Below, piece by piece: positions 53,189 to 61,742 of a DNA stretch of 64,000 bases. The position numbers and the translations under genes were made by a program. Origin of the DNA: Chitinophaga tropicalis (GTDB taxonomy: Bacteria; Bacteroidota; Bacteroidia; Chitinophagales; Chitinophagaceae); the NCBI RefSeq assembly GCF_009758205.1, contig NZ_WRXN01000001.1, positions 62,001 through 126,000 of the forward strand, read 5' to 3'. The notes below the pieces were generated by a model, which searched no databases, was not told the origin of the DNA, and saw only the letters and a program-made list of their open reading frames with translations. Numbering within the stretch: position 1 is the stretch's first letter; the number at the start of each line of letters is the position of its first letter.

Positions 53189-54229
53189 ATGCTGACCAAC
53201 GAAATAATGTATAAAGCCATTGTTGATAAAGACAGCAGCTTCGAAGGCACATTCTTCACAGCAGTTAAAACCACAGGCATATTCTGCAGACCTACCTGTA
53301 CTGCCCGGAAGCCTAAACCTGAAAATGTTGAATTCTTTAAAACAACCAGTGAAGCCATACAAAAAGGATACAGGCCCTGCAAAGTTTGCAATCCACTGGC
53401 AAAAATAGGAGAAACACCAGTATTCATCCAGGATATCTTAAATGAATTAAATGCAGATCCATCCAAAAAATTCAAGGACTGGGACCTGCTTCAGAAAGGC
53501 ATAGAACCCAGTGCTATAAGAAGATGGTTCCTGAAAAATCATGGCATCACATTTCACGCTTATCAGAGAATGTTCCGGCTGAATACCGCCTTTAAAAAGA
53601 TGCAGGAAGGAGAAACCGTTTCCTCTGCTGCATTTGACACTGGCTATGAATCTTTAAGCGGCTTCGGAGATTCCTTCAGATCCGTTTTTGGCGTATCTCC
53701 CTCAAATACAAAAGGCAAACAGGTTATAGATATTACCAGACTTGAAACCCCTTTGGGAACCATGTTTGCCTGTGCAGTAGAACAAGGTATCTGCCTCCTG
53801 GAATTTACAGACAGGAAAATGCTGGAAACAGAATTGAAAGCCCTGGCAAAAAAACTAAATGCAACTATCATCCAGGGAGCTAACAAGCATTTTGATCAGC
53901 TGAAACAGGAGCTTACTGAATACTTTGAAGGCAGGAGAAAAACGTTTACGGTCCCCCTGTTTGCACCAGGCACTATATTTCAGCAGTCAGTATGGAACGC
54001 ACTGCAGACAATCCCATATGGCACTACACGCTCTTATAAACAACAGGCAATAACTATCAATAGCCCTGAAGCTATCCGTGCCGTTGCCAATGCCAATGGC
54101 ATGAACAGGCTCTCCATCCTCATTCCCTGTCACCGGGTAATTGGTGAAGACGGAAGCCTGACCGGCTATGGAGGCGGATTATTCAGAAAGAAATGGTTGC
54201 TTGACCTGGAAAGATCAAATAACCTATGA
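53189..54229 (+). CDS. ada: Ada-type alkylation repair protein and activator
   Basis: 346 residues, three domains. N-terminal Ada zinc domain with C33, C37, C64 and C67 (GIFCRPTCTARKPK; RPCKVCNP); C33 corresponds to the methyl acceptor. AraC-type HTH in the middle (IRRWFLKNHGITFHAYQRMF). C-terminal methylguanine methyltransferase with active Cys314 in LIPCHRVIG. The next gene overlaps its stop by 4 bp (ATGA). Confidence 0.93.
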   Translation: MLTNEIMYKAIVDKDSSFEGTFFTAVKTTGIFCRPTCTARKPKPENVEFFKTTSEAIQKGYRPCKVCNPLAKIGETPVFIQDILNELNADPSKKFKDWDLLQKGIEPSAIRRWFLKNHGITFHAYQRMFRLNTAFKKMQEGETVSSAAFDTGYESLSGFGDSFRSVFGVSPSNTKGKQVIDITRLETPLGTMFACAVEQGICLLEFTDRKMLETELKALAKKLNATIIQGANKHFDQLKQELTEYFEGRRKTFTVPLFAPGTIFQQSVWNALQTIPYGTTRSYKQQAITINSPEAIRAVANANGMNRLSILIPCHRVIGEDGSLTGYGGGLFRKKWLLDLERSNNL

Positions 54230-54786
54230 TCTTTTCTAAACCTTCATTTAACATGTACATAATTACAGGTGGTCCCGGATCGGGCAAAAGTACCCTTATT
54301 AACGCGTTGACCGAAAGAGGTATACAATGTATGCCGGAAGCAGGAAGGGCTATTATACAGGATCAGCAAGCCATTGGCGGCCCTGCACTTCCATGGGTAG
54401 ACCCAGGCAGTTTCGCTGAATTAATGTTAAGCTGGGATATACGCTCTTACAGAGAAGGGCTCAAATTACAGGGGCCGGTTATATTTGACAGAGGCATACC
54501 GGATGTTATGGGCTATCTCCGGTTGAATAGCCTGCCCGTGCCTCCGCATATTGAAAAAGCTACCCAGGTTTTCAGATACCATCCACAGATCTTCATCGCT
54601 CCACCCTGGCAGGAGATATTTGCTCAGGACAATGAAAGGAAACAATCCTTTGAAGAAGCCATAGCTACTTATCATGCTATGGTAAAAGTATATTCAGGCC
54701 TGAACTATGAAATATGCTACCTTCCCCTTTCCTCTGTCGAAGAACGCGTAGAATTTATAATGCAAAGAATCATTTCTTCTTCTTAG
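54226..54786 (+). CDS. AAA/P-loop ATPase, kinase-like
   Basis: 186 residues; P-loop ITGGPGSGKSTLI at about residues 12-25, later VIFDRGIPDVMGY. Small AAA_28 type NTPase, perhaps a nucleotide or small-molecule kinase. Start at 54226 overlaps ada; ATG 54253 is an alternative. Ends 17 bp inside the convergent TfoX-like gene. Confidence 0.82.
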   Translation: MIFSKPSFNMYIITGGPGSGKSTLINALTERGIQCMPEAGRAIIQDQQAIGGPALPWVDPGSFAELMLSWDIRSYREGLKLQGPVIFDRGIPDVMGYLRLNSLPVPPHIEKATQVFRYHPQIFIAPPWQEIFAQDNERKQSFEEAIATYHAMVKVYSGLNYEICYLPLSSVEERVEFIMQRIISSS

Positions 54787-55114
54787 AAGGAGCCGCCTCT
54801 TTATTGAACTGGAGAGCAAGGTTCACCCAATGCAGCAATTCCTTTTTTGATGTCAGCTGCTCTTCATGAACAAAGCCAAATCCCGCCACAGTTTTTCCAC
54901 CATGCACCATTGGTTCAAATCCATCCTCACCCAACGCTTTCTCAAAAGCCTCCGGCGAGATCCGCACCATGATCCGGTCGGCCTTTACTCCCACACACAT
55001 CTTATCATCTACCATAAAGCATAGTCCTCCAAACATTTTCCGTTCTTCTACCTTATCAGTGGCTGATGCAATGATCTCCCTGACACGGTCAGCTATTCTC
55101 TCATTGTAGGGCAT
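54770..55114 (-). CDS. TfoX N-terminal domain protein
   Basis: 114 residues, single TfoX-N domain: ERKMFGGLCFMVDDKMCVGVKADRIMVRI and the Lys-rich tail APSKKKK. No C-terminal TfoX domain. Role unknown in Bacteroidota. Overlaps the convergent ATPase gene by 17 bp. Confidence 0.88.
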   Translation of the reverse strand: MPYNERIADRVREIIASATDKVEERKMFGGLCFMVDDKMCVGVKADRIMVRISPEAFEKALGEDGFEPMVHGGKTVAGFGFVHEEQLTSKKELLHWVNLALQFNKEAAPSKKKK

Positions 55115-55233
55115 AACAGATATTGTTTCTCAAATAAAAGACTTTTCTTAATAAGAAACGCCTACAACAATATGAGATTTGGCTAAATCTGCTTCCCTAT
55201 AACGGCTCATCTTTGCAGAAACAAAAAAGCAAC

Positions 55234-56127
55234 ATGAAAATTACAGTAACAGGGTCTACCGGGAATATCAGTAAACCGCTCACAAAAGTGCTGGTACAAC
55301 AAGGGCATGAAGTTACCGTTATCAGCAGTAACCCTGATAAACAGCAAGACATTGAAGCATTGGGAGCCATTGCCGCCATCGGTACAATAGAAGATATTGC
55401 TTTCCTTACAAACGCCTTCACGGGCGCAGATGCAGTCTACTGTATGGTACCACCTGTTGGGTACACTGAGCCTGACTGTATAGCATACTATAGCAGGATT
55501 GCCCGTAAATATGCACAGGCTATTCAACTGTCAGGTGTAAAGCGCGTAGTCCATCTCAGCAGTTTTGGCGCTCATCTGGATAAAGGTACCGGCATCATTC
55601 TCGGCGCCCATCACGCCGAGGTTATCTTGAATCAGCTACCAGGCATAAATATTACACATATGAGGCCTACTTATTTCTATTACAATTTGTTTAGCTTTAT
55701 AGAAATGATAAAACATAGAAGTGTCATTGCAGCCAACTATGGTGGCGCTGATAAGATTGAGCTGGTATCTCCTGCAGATATTGCCGTTGCCATTGCAGAA
55801 GAGCTAACAACAACGGTGACCACCAGCGGGAAAGTGCGTTATGTAGTCAGTGATGAGCGTACCGGTCATGAAATTGCCAGTGTTTTAGGAGCAGCTATAG
55901 GAAAACCGGATTTAAAGTGGGCCATTATCAGCAATGAAGAAATGCAGGCAGGAATGGAAGCCCATGGTGTCCCCTCATTACTTGCAGCTGGTTTGACAGA
56001 GATGTTTGCAAGCCTCCATGATGGTACAATGGCAGAGGACTTCCACCTGAATAAACCAGCAGTAACAGGCAAAGTAAAGCTGACAGACTTCGCAGAAGAC
56101 TTTGCCGCAGCCTTTAAACAAAAGTAA
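55234..56127 (+). CDS. NmrA-like NAD(P)-binding reductase
   Basis: 297 residues from ATG 55234. MKITVTGSTGNISKPLTKVL Rossmann motif and KRVVHLSSFGAHLDKGTG. Followed 12 bp later by an AraC regulator, likely one operon. Confidence 0.88.
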   Translation: MKITVTGSTGNISKPLTKVLVQQGHEVTVISSNPDKQQDIEALGAIAAIGTIEDIAFLTNAFTGADAVYCMVPPVGYTEPDCIAYYSRIARKYAQAIQLSGVKRVVHLSSFGAHLDKGTGIILGAHHAEVILNQLPGINITHMRPTYFYYNLFSFIEMIKHRSVIAANYGGADKIELVSPADIAVAIAEELTTTVTTSGKVRYVVSDERTGHEIASVLGAAIGKPDLKWAIISNEEMQAGMEAHGVPSLLAAGLTEMFASLHDGTMAEDFHLNKPAVTGKVKLTDFAEDFAAAFKQK

Positions 56128-56139
56128 AAATATTGACAC

Positions 56140-57054
56140 ATGGCCGGCGTACAACCTTACCTTATTAAAACGATCAGCGAATATCACCAGCTTAGAAATT
56201 TACCTAGGCCCCAGCATCCGCTTGTCAGTGTCATCAATTTTGAAGACATTAAACCAGGGAAGGATGATGAGCCTAAAAACCTGACGCAACATTTCTATTC
56301 CATTGCATTAAAAAGAATGGTAAATGGCAGGGTGAAATACGGCCAGCAGGAATATGATTTTAATGAAGGTGTATTGTTCTTCATTGCACCCGGCCAGGTC
56401 TATTCTATAGATGCCCGGGAGGACTTCCAACATTCCGGATGGTTAATACTTATCCATCCGGATTTCTTATGGAATACTCCCTTGGCAAAAATAATAAGGC
56501 AATACGAATATTTCAGCTACTCAGTAAATGAAGCTTTGTTCCTTTCAGAAAAAGAAGAAACAACAGTTACAAACATCATTCTTAATATTGAACAGGAATA
56601 CAATTCAAACATTGACAAATTCAGCCAGCGAGTCATTCTTGCCCAACTGGAACTATTACTCACCTATGCTGAAAGGTTCTATCACCGTCAGTTCATCACC
56701 CGTAAAATAATCAATCATTCCATACTGAGCCGCCTGGAAGATATTCTTGAGAAGTATTTCAATAGCGATGATCTTGCAAAAAAAGGACTGCCTGCCGTTC
56801 AATATATCGCAGACTTATTAAACGTATCTCCCGGTTATTTAAGCGGCCTGCTTAAAGTATTGACAGGACAAAGCACCCAGCAACATATACATGATAAACT
56901 GATTGAAAAAGCAAAAGAGAAATTATCTATCACCAGTTTGTCTGTAAGTGAAATAGCTTATGAACTGGGGTTTGAGCACCCACAATCATTCAGTAAACTG
57001 TTTAAAACGAAAACCAACGTTTCGCCTTCTGAATTCAGGCAGTCTTTCAACTGA
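56140..57054 (+). CDS. AraC-family regulator
   Basis: 304 residues. Cupin-like N-terminal part and C-terminal double HTH: YIADLLNVSPGYLSGLLKVLTGQS then ISEIAYELGFEHPQSFSKLFKTKTNVSPSEFRQ type pattern. Directly downstream of the NmrA gene. Confidence 0.92.
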   Translation: MAGVQPYLIKTISEYHQLRNLPRPQHPLVSVINFEDIKPGKDDEPKNLTQHFYSIALKRMVNGRVKYGQQEYDFNEGVLFFIAPGQVYSIDAREDFQHSGWLILIHPDFLWNTPLAKIIRQYEYFSYSVNEALFLSEKEETTVTNIILNIEQEYNSNIDKFSQRVILAQLELLLTYAERFYHRQFITRKIINHSILSRLEDILEKYFNSDDLAKKGLPAVQYIADLLNVSPGYLSGLLKVLTGQSTQQHIHDKLIEKAKEKLSITSLSVSEIAYELGFEHPQSFSKLFKTKTNVSPSEFRQSFN

Positions 57055-57120
57055 TCATAATATGGTCCTGAAGAAATTATTCCGTCACCACAACTTATAT
57101 TTGCAATAATCATTACCGCT

Positions 57121-58110
57121 ATGTCACAGTTCCCCTCGCACCTCGTCCCTGCCATTGAAACAGCCTTTCAACAGGTTTTTAACACTACTGAAGTTACTGA
57201 CATCTCATTACTGGCTGGTGGATTATCAGCCTCTTCAGTCTATAAAATTGTTGTACAGGACCGGCCTTACGTACTTAAGCTGGATACCGGTCTTCCTGCA
57301 AACCGCGCCACCAATCTGGCGCTTGCAGCAGCTGCAGGCATTGCACCTTCATTACATTACCAGGATACAACAACTGGTATTTCCATTAGTGACCTTATAG
57401 CCGGCAAACCTATACGCACCGTTTTTACACCGGAAATATTAACAGGCAAACTCGCCAATACTATCAAAGCCATTCACGCAGTACCTTGTCATAACGGAGG
57501 GGATGATCTGCTGACAGCCATCGACGGCATGGTCAACAGCTTCAGACAAACCGGCATGCTATCAGGACCTGTATTTGACGAATGTTTCAGACATTATGAA
57601 ATAATAAGGAACAAATATCCCTGGCAGGACACAGATAAAGTATTCAGTCATAACGATCTTAATCCCAATAATATCTTATGCGATGGTGAGAGGATATGGA
57701 TCATAGACTGGGATACCGCCTTCTTAAACGACCGTTATGTTGATCTGGCGAACGCAGCTAATTTCTTCGTTCATTCTGAAGAACAGGAAAAGCTACTCCT
57801 GGATGTCTACTTTAACTATACTACAGACGATTATAAAAAGGCTCGCTTTTATATTATGCGTCAGCTTTGCAGGATTATTTATGCTATGCTGATGTTCAGA
57901 TTGGCGGCACAAGGCAAAACCGCAGACCACAAACATAACCAGGACATGGAAGGCATCAGTCTGAAAGAATTCGGGGCACTGATGGGAGCAGGGAAGCTGT
58001 CTCTGGCCTCCTATGAAGGCCAGCTTATGTATGGGAAAGCCTTGTTAAATAAAGCAGTGCACCAGATGAGGTCCTCCCGTTTTACTGCTTCACTTGCACA
58101 ATTGGGATAA
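57121..58110 (+). CDS. Aminoglycoside phosphotransferase-like kinase
   Basis: 329 residues, APH/choline-kinase fold: LLAGGLSASSVYKIVVQ, Brenner motif FSHNDLNPNNILCDG and IIDWDTAFLNDRYVDLAN. Substrate unknown; antibiotic inactivation is not implied. Stop codon abuts that of the convergent hxlR gene. Confidence 0.9.
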   Translation: MSQFPSHLVPAIETAFQQVFNTTEVTDISLLAGGLSASSVYKIVVQDRPYVLKLDTGLPANRATNLALAAAAGIAPSLHYQDTTTGISISDLIAGKPIRTVFTPEILTGKLANTIKAIHAVPCHNGGDDLLTAIDGMVNSFRQTGMLSGPVFDECFRHYEIIRNKYPWQDTDKVFSHNDLNPNNILCDGERIWIIDWDTAFLNDRYVDLANAANFFVHSEEQEKLLLDVYFNYTTDDYKKARFYIMRQLCRIIYAMLMFRLAAQGKTADHKHNQDMEGISLKEFGALMGAGKLSLASYEGQLMYGKALLNKAVHQMRSSRFTASLAQLG

Positions 58111-58488
58111 TTATTTAAACACCGGCAAATTCTTCATCACATTGCTTTTCCTATGTGCTAATCCCCACCTGATCATCGCTTCCAGCACATCATGCAGCTG
58201 CTCGCCGGAAGGAGTGATCTCATATTCTATAGTAACAGGTGTTGTATCATAAACTGTTCTCTTGACAATACCGTTCATTTCCAGGTCTTTTAACTCCTGC
58301 GATAACATACGTGGCGTGATCTTCGGTATCTCCCGCTCTATTTCCTTGAACCTCTTTTTGCCAAAGAGCAATACCGCGATTATCGGCATTTTCCACTTTC
58401 CCTGGATGGCATTAAGCGTATCATTTATAGCCAGGACATATGAAGTAGGACACTTCTTTACAAATTCTACTTTCTTCAACAACTCCAT
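58111..58488 (-). CDS. HxlR-family regulator
   Basis: 125 residues; core AINDTLNAIQGKWKMPIIAVLLFGKKRFKEIEREI and ITPRMLSQELKDLEMNGIV. One Cys near the start (FVKKCPTSYVLA). Divergent from an NmrA gene; dyad C between them. Confidence 0.92.
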   Translation of the reverse strand: MELLKKVEFVKKCPTSYVLAINDTLNAIQGKWKMPIIAVLLFGKKRFKEIEREIPKITPRMLSQELKDLEMNGIVKRTVYDTTPVTIEYEITPSGEQLHDVLEAMIRWGLAHRKSNVMKNLPVFK

Positions 58489-58520
58489 AATTATCTCATT
58501 TTAAGTCAGATATAATTCTA

Positions 58521-58550
58521 TATAGTGCTATAGTTTTGTATAGCGCTATA
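58521..58550. promoter_or_regulatory. HxlR operator-like dyad C (TATAGTGCTATA-N6-TATAGCGCTATA)
   Basis: 12-nt arms with one mismatch and a 6-nt spacer GTTTTG; the right arm extends into the 14-bp palindrome GTATAGCGCTATAC. Confidence 0.65.
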
Positions 58551-58571
58551 CTTTTAATAGCAAATGTAGAA

Positions 58572-58579
58572 TAAGTTTG
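58572..58579 (+). promoter_or_regulatory. -7 element of the NmrA-like gene
   Basis: TAAGTTTG box 7 nt before the ATG, 21 nt after dyad C, no recognisable -33 (its place is taken by the dyad end). Confidence 0.45.
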
Positions 58580-58586
58580 CAGAAAA

Positions 58587-59459
58587 ATGAGCAATATGAT
58601 CTTAATAACAGGAGCAACAGGAGTTTTAGGTAAAGAGACTATTAACTTTCTTTTGAAAAAAGGATACCCGGCAGGAAACATTATAGCCCTGGTACGGGAC
58701 GACAGCAAAGCGGCAGACCTGAAAGCCAGTGGCGTAGTTACCATTTCCGGCAACTATGACAATTACAATTCACTGCTGTCAGCCATGAAAGGCGTTGAAA
58801 AAGTGCTGCTGGTATCAGGCAATGATGTGGTAAAGAGAGGCTCCCAGCATGAAAATGTTGTAAAAGCCGCGAAGGAATCTGGTGTAAAACACATCTTATA
58901 TACCAGTTTTCACAGGAAAAATGAAACTGAGACATCACCCATTGCCTTTGTAGCCCAGTCTCATATTCACACAGAGAATATCATTAAAAGCAGCGGACTG
59001 ACCTATACCATCCTGCGCAACAACATATACCTGGATATGCTCCCTGTCTTCCTCGGAAAAGTGCTGGAAACAGGTGTCTTCTACCCCGCAGGCGATGCAA
59101 AATCAGCCTTTGCCTCCAGGAATGATATGGCGGAAGCTACCGCCAATATACTGGCCGGACAAGGACACGAGAATAAAGAATACAATCTGTCCAACACAGA
59201 GAATATCTCCTTCCAGGATGTGGCAGATATATTGAATGCGATAACCGGAAAAACTATCAGCTACCTGAACCCGGATAGCACCACATACCAGAAAGCACTG
59301 GCTGAAGCAGAAGTACCGGCTGAATACATTGGCTTTTTTGCAGGCTTTGCAGAAGCAATAAAGCAAGGAGAGTTTGCATCGGGTAACACCGACCTGGAAA
59401 AGCTGCTTGGAAGAAAACCCACATCAGCAAAAGAGTTTCTGACAAATGTTTATAAATAA
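58587..59459 (+). CDS. NmrA-like NAD(P)-binding reductase
   Basis: 290 residues: MILITGATGVLGKETINFLLKKG, KHILYTSFHRKNETETS, similar to quinone reductase QOR2-type proteins, whose genes are often divergent from HxlR-type QorR regulators, as here. Confidence 0.92.
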   Translation: MSNMILITGATGVLGKETINFLLKKGYPAGNIIALVRDDSKAADLKASGVVTISGNYDNYNSLLSAMKGVEKVLLVSGNDVVKRGSQHENVVKAAKESGVKHILYTSFHRKNETETSPIAFVAQSHIHTENIIKSSGLTYTILRNNIYLDMLPVFLGKVLETGVFYPAGDAKSAFASRNDMAEATANILAGQGHENKEYNLSNTENISFQDVADILNAITGKTISYLNPDSTTYQKALAEAEVPAEYIGFFAGFAEAIKQGEFASGNTDLEKLLGRKPTSAKEFLTNVYK

Positions 59460-59485
59460 GTTTATATAGGACAGGATACAAAACA

Positions 59486-59513
59486 AAAGGACAAACAGCT
59501 TTGTTTGTCCTTT
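59486..59513. terminator. Terminator between the NmrA and VOC genes
   Basis: 12-bp stem AAAGGACAAACA / TGTTTGTCCTTT, loop GCTT, T-rich tail; convergent genes on both sides. Confidence 0.85.
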
Positions 59514-59534
59514 CTCTTTTCAGAAGAATAAAAC

Positions 59535-60248
59535 TTATTGTAGTGTAATATGTTTCAGTTTTAGCCTGTCGACTACCTCATGACTAAGCCCCAATGCATT
59601 TAACCGTTCAGTATATAATTCCTGCTGCTGTACATTTCCCATAGCCCTGGCCAGTTCAATCCTTAATATCAACGCTTCTGCAACATCCTCCTGGCTTTCA
59701 GCACCGTTGCGTTTGAGTGCCGCATCCAGGGTCCTGGCCGCGGCCATATCATCGTTCTTGTAGTCACGAAACCTGACAGCCGTAGCTATTGCTTTCCGAA
59801 GAGGGCTCTGGTCCTTATCATCTGCCTTTTCCCATGTCTCACTATCCTGTTCTCCATAACTGATAAATATAACAGAGTTGCCGGAAACATCTGTTAAAGT
59901 AAAACGGGTAGTACCCGGCTTCATCCTGGATATCCGGGGAATGCCGGAATGCGGTACTTTACCCAGCGTACTTTTTATCTGCGCCGCAAAATCCTTATAT
60001 ACTTCTTCTGCGTCAGATACCATCATCAGGCAGCCTCCATAGAAATTTTTTGACGCATCCATTCCTTTCAGCTGATGAAAGTGTAATCCATAGGCACCTC
60101 TTTCAACAACTGCATATCCATAAGGACGGGTTTGCTTATAGGTTATATCAAACCCTAAAGATGTCCAGAAGCGCAGGGTATCTTCCAATGAAACGCAATG
60201 TAATACAGGAACAGGGAGCCATTCTCTCTGATTTTTTATATTATCCAT
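59535..60248 (-). CDS. VOC (glyoxalase/bleomycin-resistance) family protein
   Basis: 237 residues from ATG 60246-60248 (MDNIKNQREWLPVPVLHCVSL). One VOC domain (to about residue 125, TRFTLTDVSGNSVIFISYG) and an alpha-helical C-terminal extension of about 100 residues with TPR-like character (AAARTLDAALKRNGAESQE). Divergent from an hxlR gene. Confidence 0.85.
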   Translation of the reverse strand: MDNIKNQREWLPVPVLHCVSLEDTLRFWTSLGFDITYKQTRPYGYAVVERGAYGLHFHQLKGMDASKNFYGGCLMMVSDAEEVYKDFAAQIKSTLGKVPHSGIPRISRMKPGTTRFTLTDVSGNSVIFISYGEQDSETWEKADDKDQSPLRKAIATAVRFRDYKNDDMAAARTLDAALKRNGAESQEDVAEALILRIELARAMGNVQQQELYTERLNALGLSHEVVDRLKLKHITLQ

Positions 60249-60269
60249 ACCGGGAGGTTTTGTTCGGGG

Positions 60270-60277
60270 CAAACCTA
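60270..60277 (-). promoter_or_regulatory. -7 element of the VOC gene
   Basis: Minus strand reads TAGGTTTG, 21 nt before the ATG; dyad D begins 24 nt further upstream. Confidence 0.45.
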
Positions 60278-60301
60278 GATACTTTAAACCTGAGGGCCAT
60301 G

Positions 60302-60325
60302 TTTATATACTTTTTTGTATATAAA
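60302..60325. promoter_or_regulatory. HxlR operator-like dyad D (TTTATATAC-N6-GTATATAAA)
   Basis: Perfect 9-bp arms, 6-nt spacer of T. Between the divergent VOC and hxlR genes. Confidence 0.6.
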
Positions 60326-60361
60326 GGAGATCCCCTCCCGGACAAAAACTACCTTCGTATT

Positions 60362-60706
60362 ATGAAAGAATTTCTTCATCAGCAACGCCATTACTACAGC
60401 CCTGTTGAATTTGCCATGGCCCATATAGGCGGCACCTGGAAAATGCCTATACTGTTAGCGCTCAGGCAAGGCCCGGTGCGTTACGGTATCCTGAAAAGTT
60501 CCATCCCTCATATTTCCGATAAAATGCTTATTACCCAGTTAAGAGAACTGGAAGAAAAGAAAATGGTGACCCGGCATACTTATATCGAAAAGCCTCCCAG
60601 GGTGGAATACCAGTTAACATCAAGAGCGGAAAAGGCTTTCCCTGTTATAGATCTCCTGGCGGAATACGGCTGTTTTCTGGCCAGAGAAGAAGGTTGTTTA
60701 CAATAG
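60362..60706 (+). CDS. HxlR-family regulator
   Basis: 114 residues from ATG 60362 (MKEFLHQQRHYYS); the frame is open far upstream but that part overlaps the VOC gene. Core MAHIGGTWKMPILLALRQGPVRYGILKSSI. No Cys near the N-terminus. A Cys near the C-terminus (EYGCFLA). Confidence 0.9.
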   Translation: MKEFLHQQRHYYSPVEFAMAHIGGTWKMPILLALRQGPVRYGILKSSIPHISDKMLITQLRELEEKKMVTRHTYIEKPPRVEYQLTSRAEKAFPVIDLLAEYGCFLAREEGCLQ

Positions 60707-60710
60707 CAGC

Positions 60711-60899
60711 TCAGGCATTTGCCCAGGTACCGTTAGCAGCTACTTCCTTTACATAAGCAGAAAAATCTTTGGGTTTCCTGTCCAGCGCCTGTTCTACACC
60801 ATGGCTCACGGTTGTATTCCGGCCATCCAGTATCTCTGAGAACAGGTAATTCAGTAAGTTAATGACATCCTCTGGCACCTGGCATTCTCCATTTTTTTT
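60711..60899 (-). pseudogene. 3' fragment of an NmrA/SDR-type reductase gene
   Basis: On the minus strand about 60 codons in frame to TGA at 60711-60713 read ...VINLLNYLFSEILDG, RNTTVSHGVEQALDRKPKDF and SAYVKEVAANGTWANA, which matches the C-terminus of NmrA-like dehydrogenases (YLFxEVLDGRNxxxxxGVxxALGRxPxDF). No ATG precedes it and a stop lies at 60903-60905 beyond an upstream T-run, so the N-terminal three quarters are missing. It faces the end of the hxlR gene 4 bp away. Confidence 0.8.
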
Positions 60900-60959
60900 T
60901 CTTCAAAATTTAAATGGACGAACAGGCATAAATAGAACAAAACCGACAAGCTTTATTTT

Positions 60960-61730
60960 TTAGTGTACATCTATACCGTTAAAATATATCTCGGTAATCG
61001 CTGTATCATCATATTTTTCTCCCTTATACACTTCCATTATCTCAAATTTCATGGTCCACCAGGGCAGGGTAGATAGCTTCTCCATATCATCCCTGTTCCC
61101 ATTGCCGATAGGAGAAAATGTAAACGTCTGTTCCTTCCGGGTATCTGCCAGGTTCAGGATGGCAAAGGGCTTTCCGTTAAGATACATCTTCAGTTTTTTC
61201 ACACGGGAATTGTCCTTCCATGCTCGCTCACTTTTTACATAACCGTTTACGATGATGATATCTGTAATACGCGGGTTTTCCGGTGGAAAATGATACTCCA
61301 GGTATTCCCCGATGCCATAACCGGGCACTCCTTCCACCCAGGCCGTCTTATAGCTCAGATCGTGAGAATTACCTGCTGTATAGGTAAGTTGTCCTGAAGC
61401 AGTAAGCGCTGAGGAAGCTGTTGCGGTATCCAGCCCGCCGCCGCAATACCAGCTGCAACCACTGCCCAGTATATCCCAGTAACCCTGTTCTTCTTCTCCG
61501 GTGTAGCTGTCATATAGCTTCTTATCCTGTGCCGAAAGCTTATCATAATCAGCAGGCGTAGCTACCTTGTTCCAGAGCTCTTCATATTTCTTCTGGAGCT
61601 TATTAAATTCTACTTCTCCCTCAGGGCTTTTATCTATCAGTGCCCCAAGCTCAGGGCTCATTTCTTTTATAGCTTGCCCCGTTGCAGTAAGGGATGTAAC
61701 AACAAATAACAGAATCAGCAGGCGTTGCAT
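60960..61730 (-). CDS. Secreted protein with NADase-type glycan-binding domain
   Basis: 256 residues; signal MQRLLILLFVVTSLTATGQA, helical linker, then a beta-sandwich: Cys pair CSWYC, DLSYKTAWVEGVPGYGIGEY, ITDIIIVNGYVKSERAW and KMYLNGKPFAILNLADTRKEQ, as in discoidin-like domains called NADase-type glycan-binding. Lies 12 bp after a serine hydrolase gene; likely co-transcribed. Confidence 0.85.
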   Translation of the reverse strand: MQRLLILLFVVTSLTATGQAIKEMSPELGALIDKSPEGEVEFNKLQKKYEELWNKVATPADYDKLSAQDKKLYDSYTGEEEQGYWDILGSGCSWYCGGGLDTATASSALTASGQLTYTAGNSHDLSYKTAWVEGVPGYGIGEYLEYHFPPENPRITDIIIVNGYVKSERAWKDNSRVKKLKMYLNGKPFAILNLADTRKEQTFTFSPIGNGNRDDMEKLSTLPWWTMKFEIMEVYKGEKYDDTAITEIYFNGIDVH

Positions 61731-61742
61731 ATGTATAGGACT

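Noticed and set aside
60892..60900. T-run upstream of the NmrA fragment as a terminator
   Set aside because: No hairpin precedes it on either strand.
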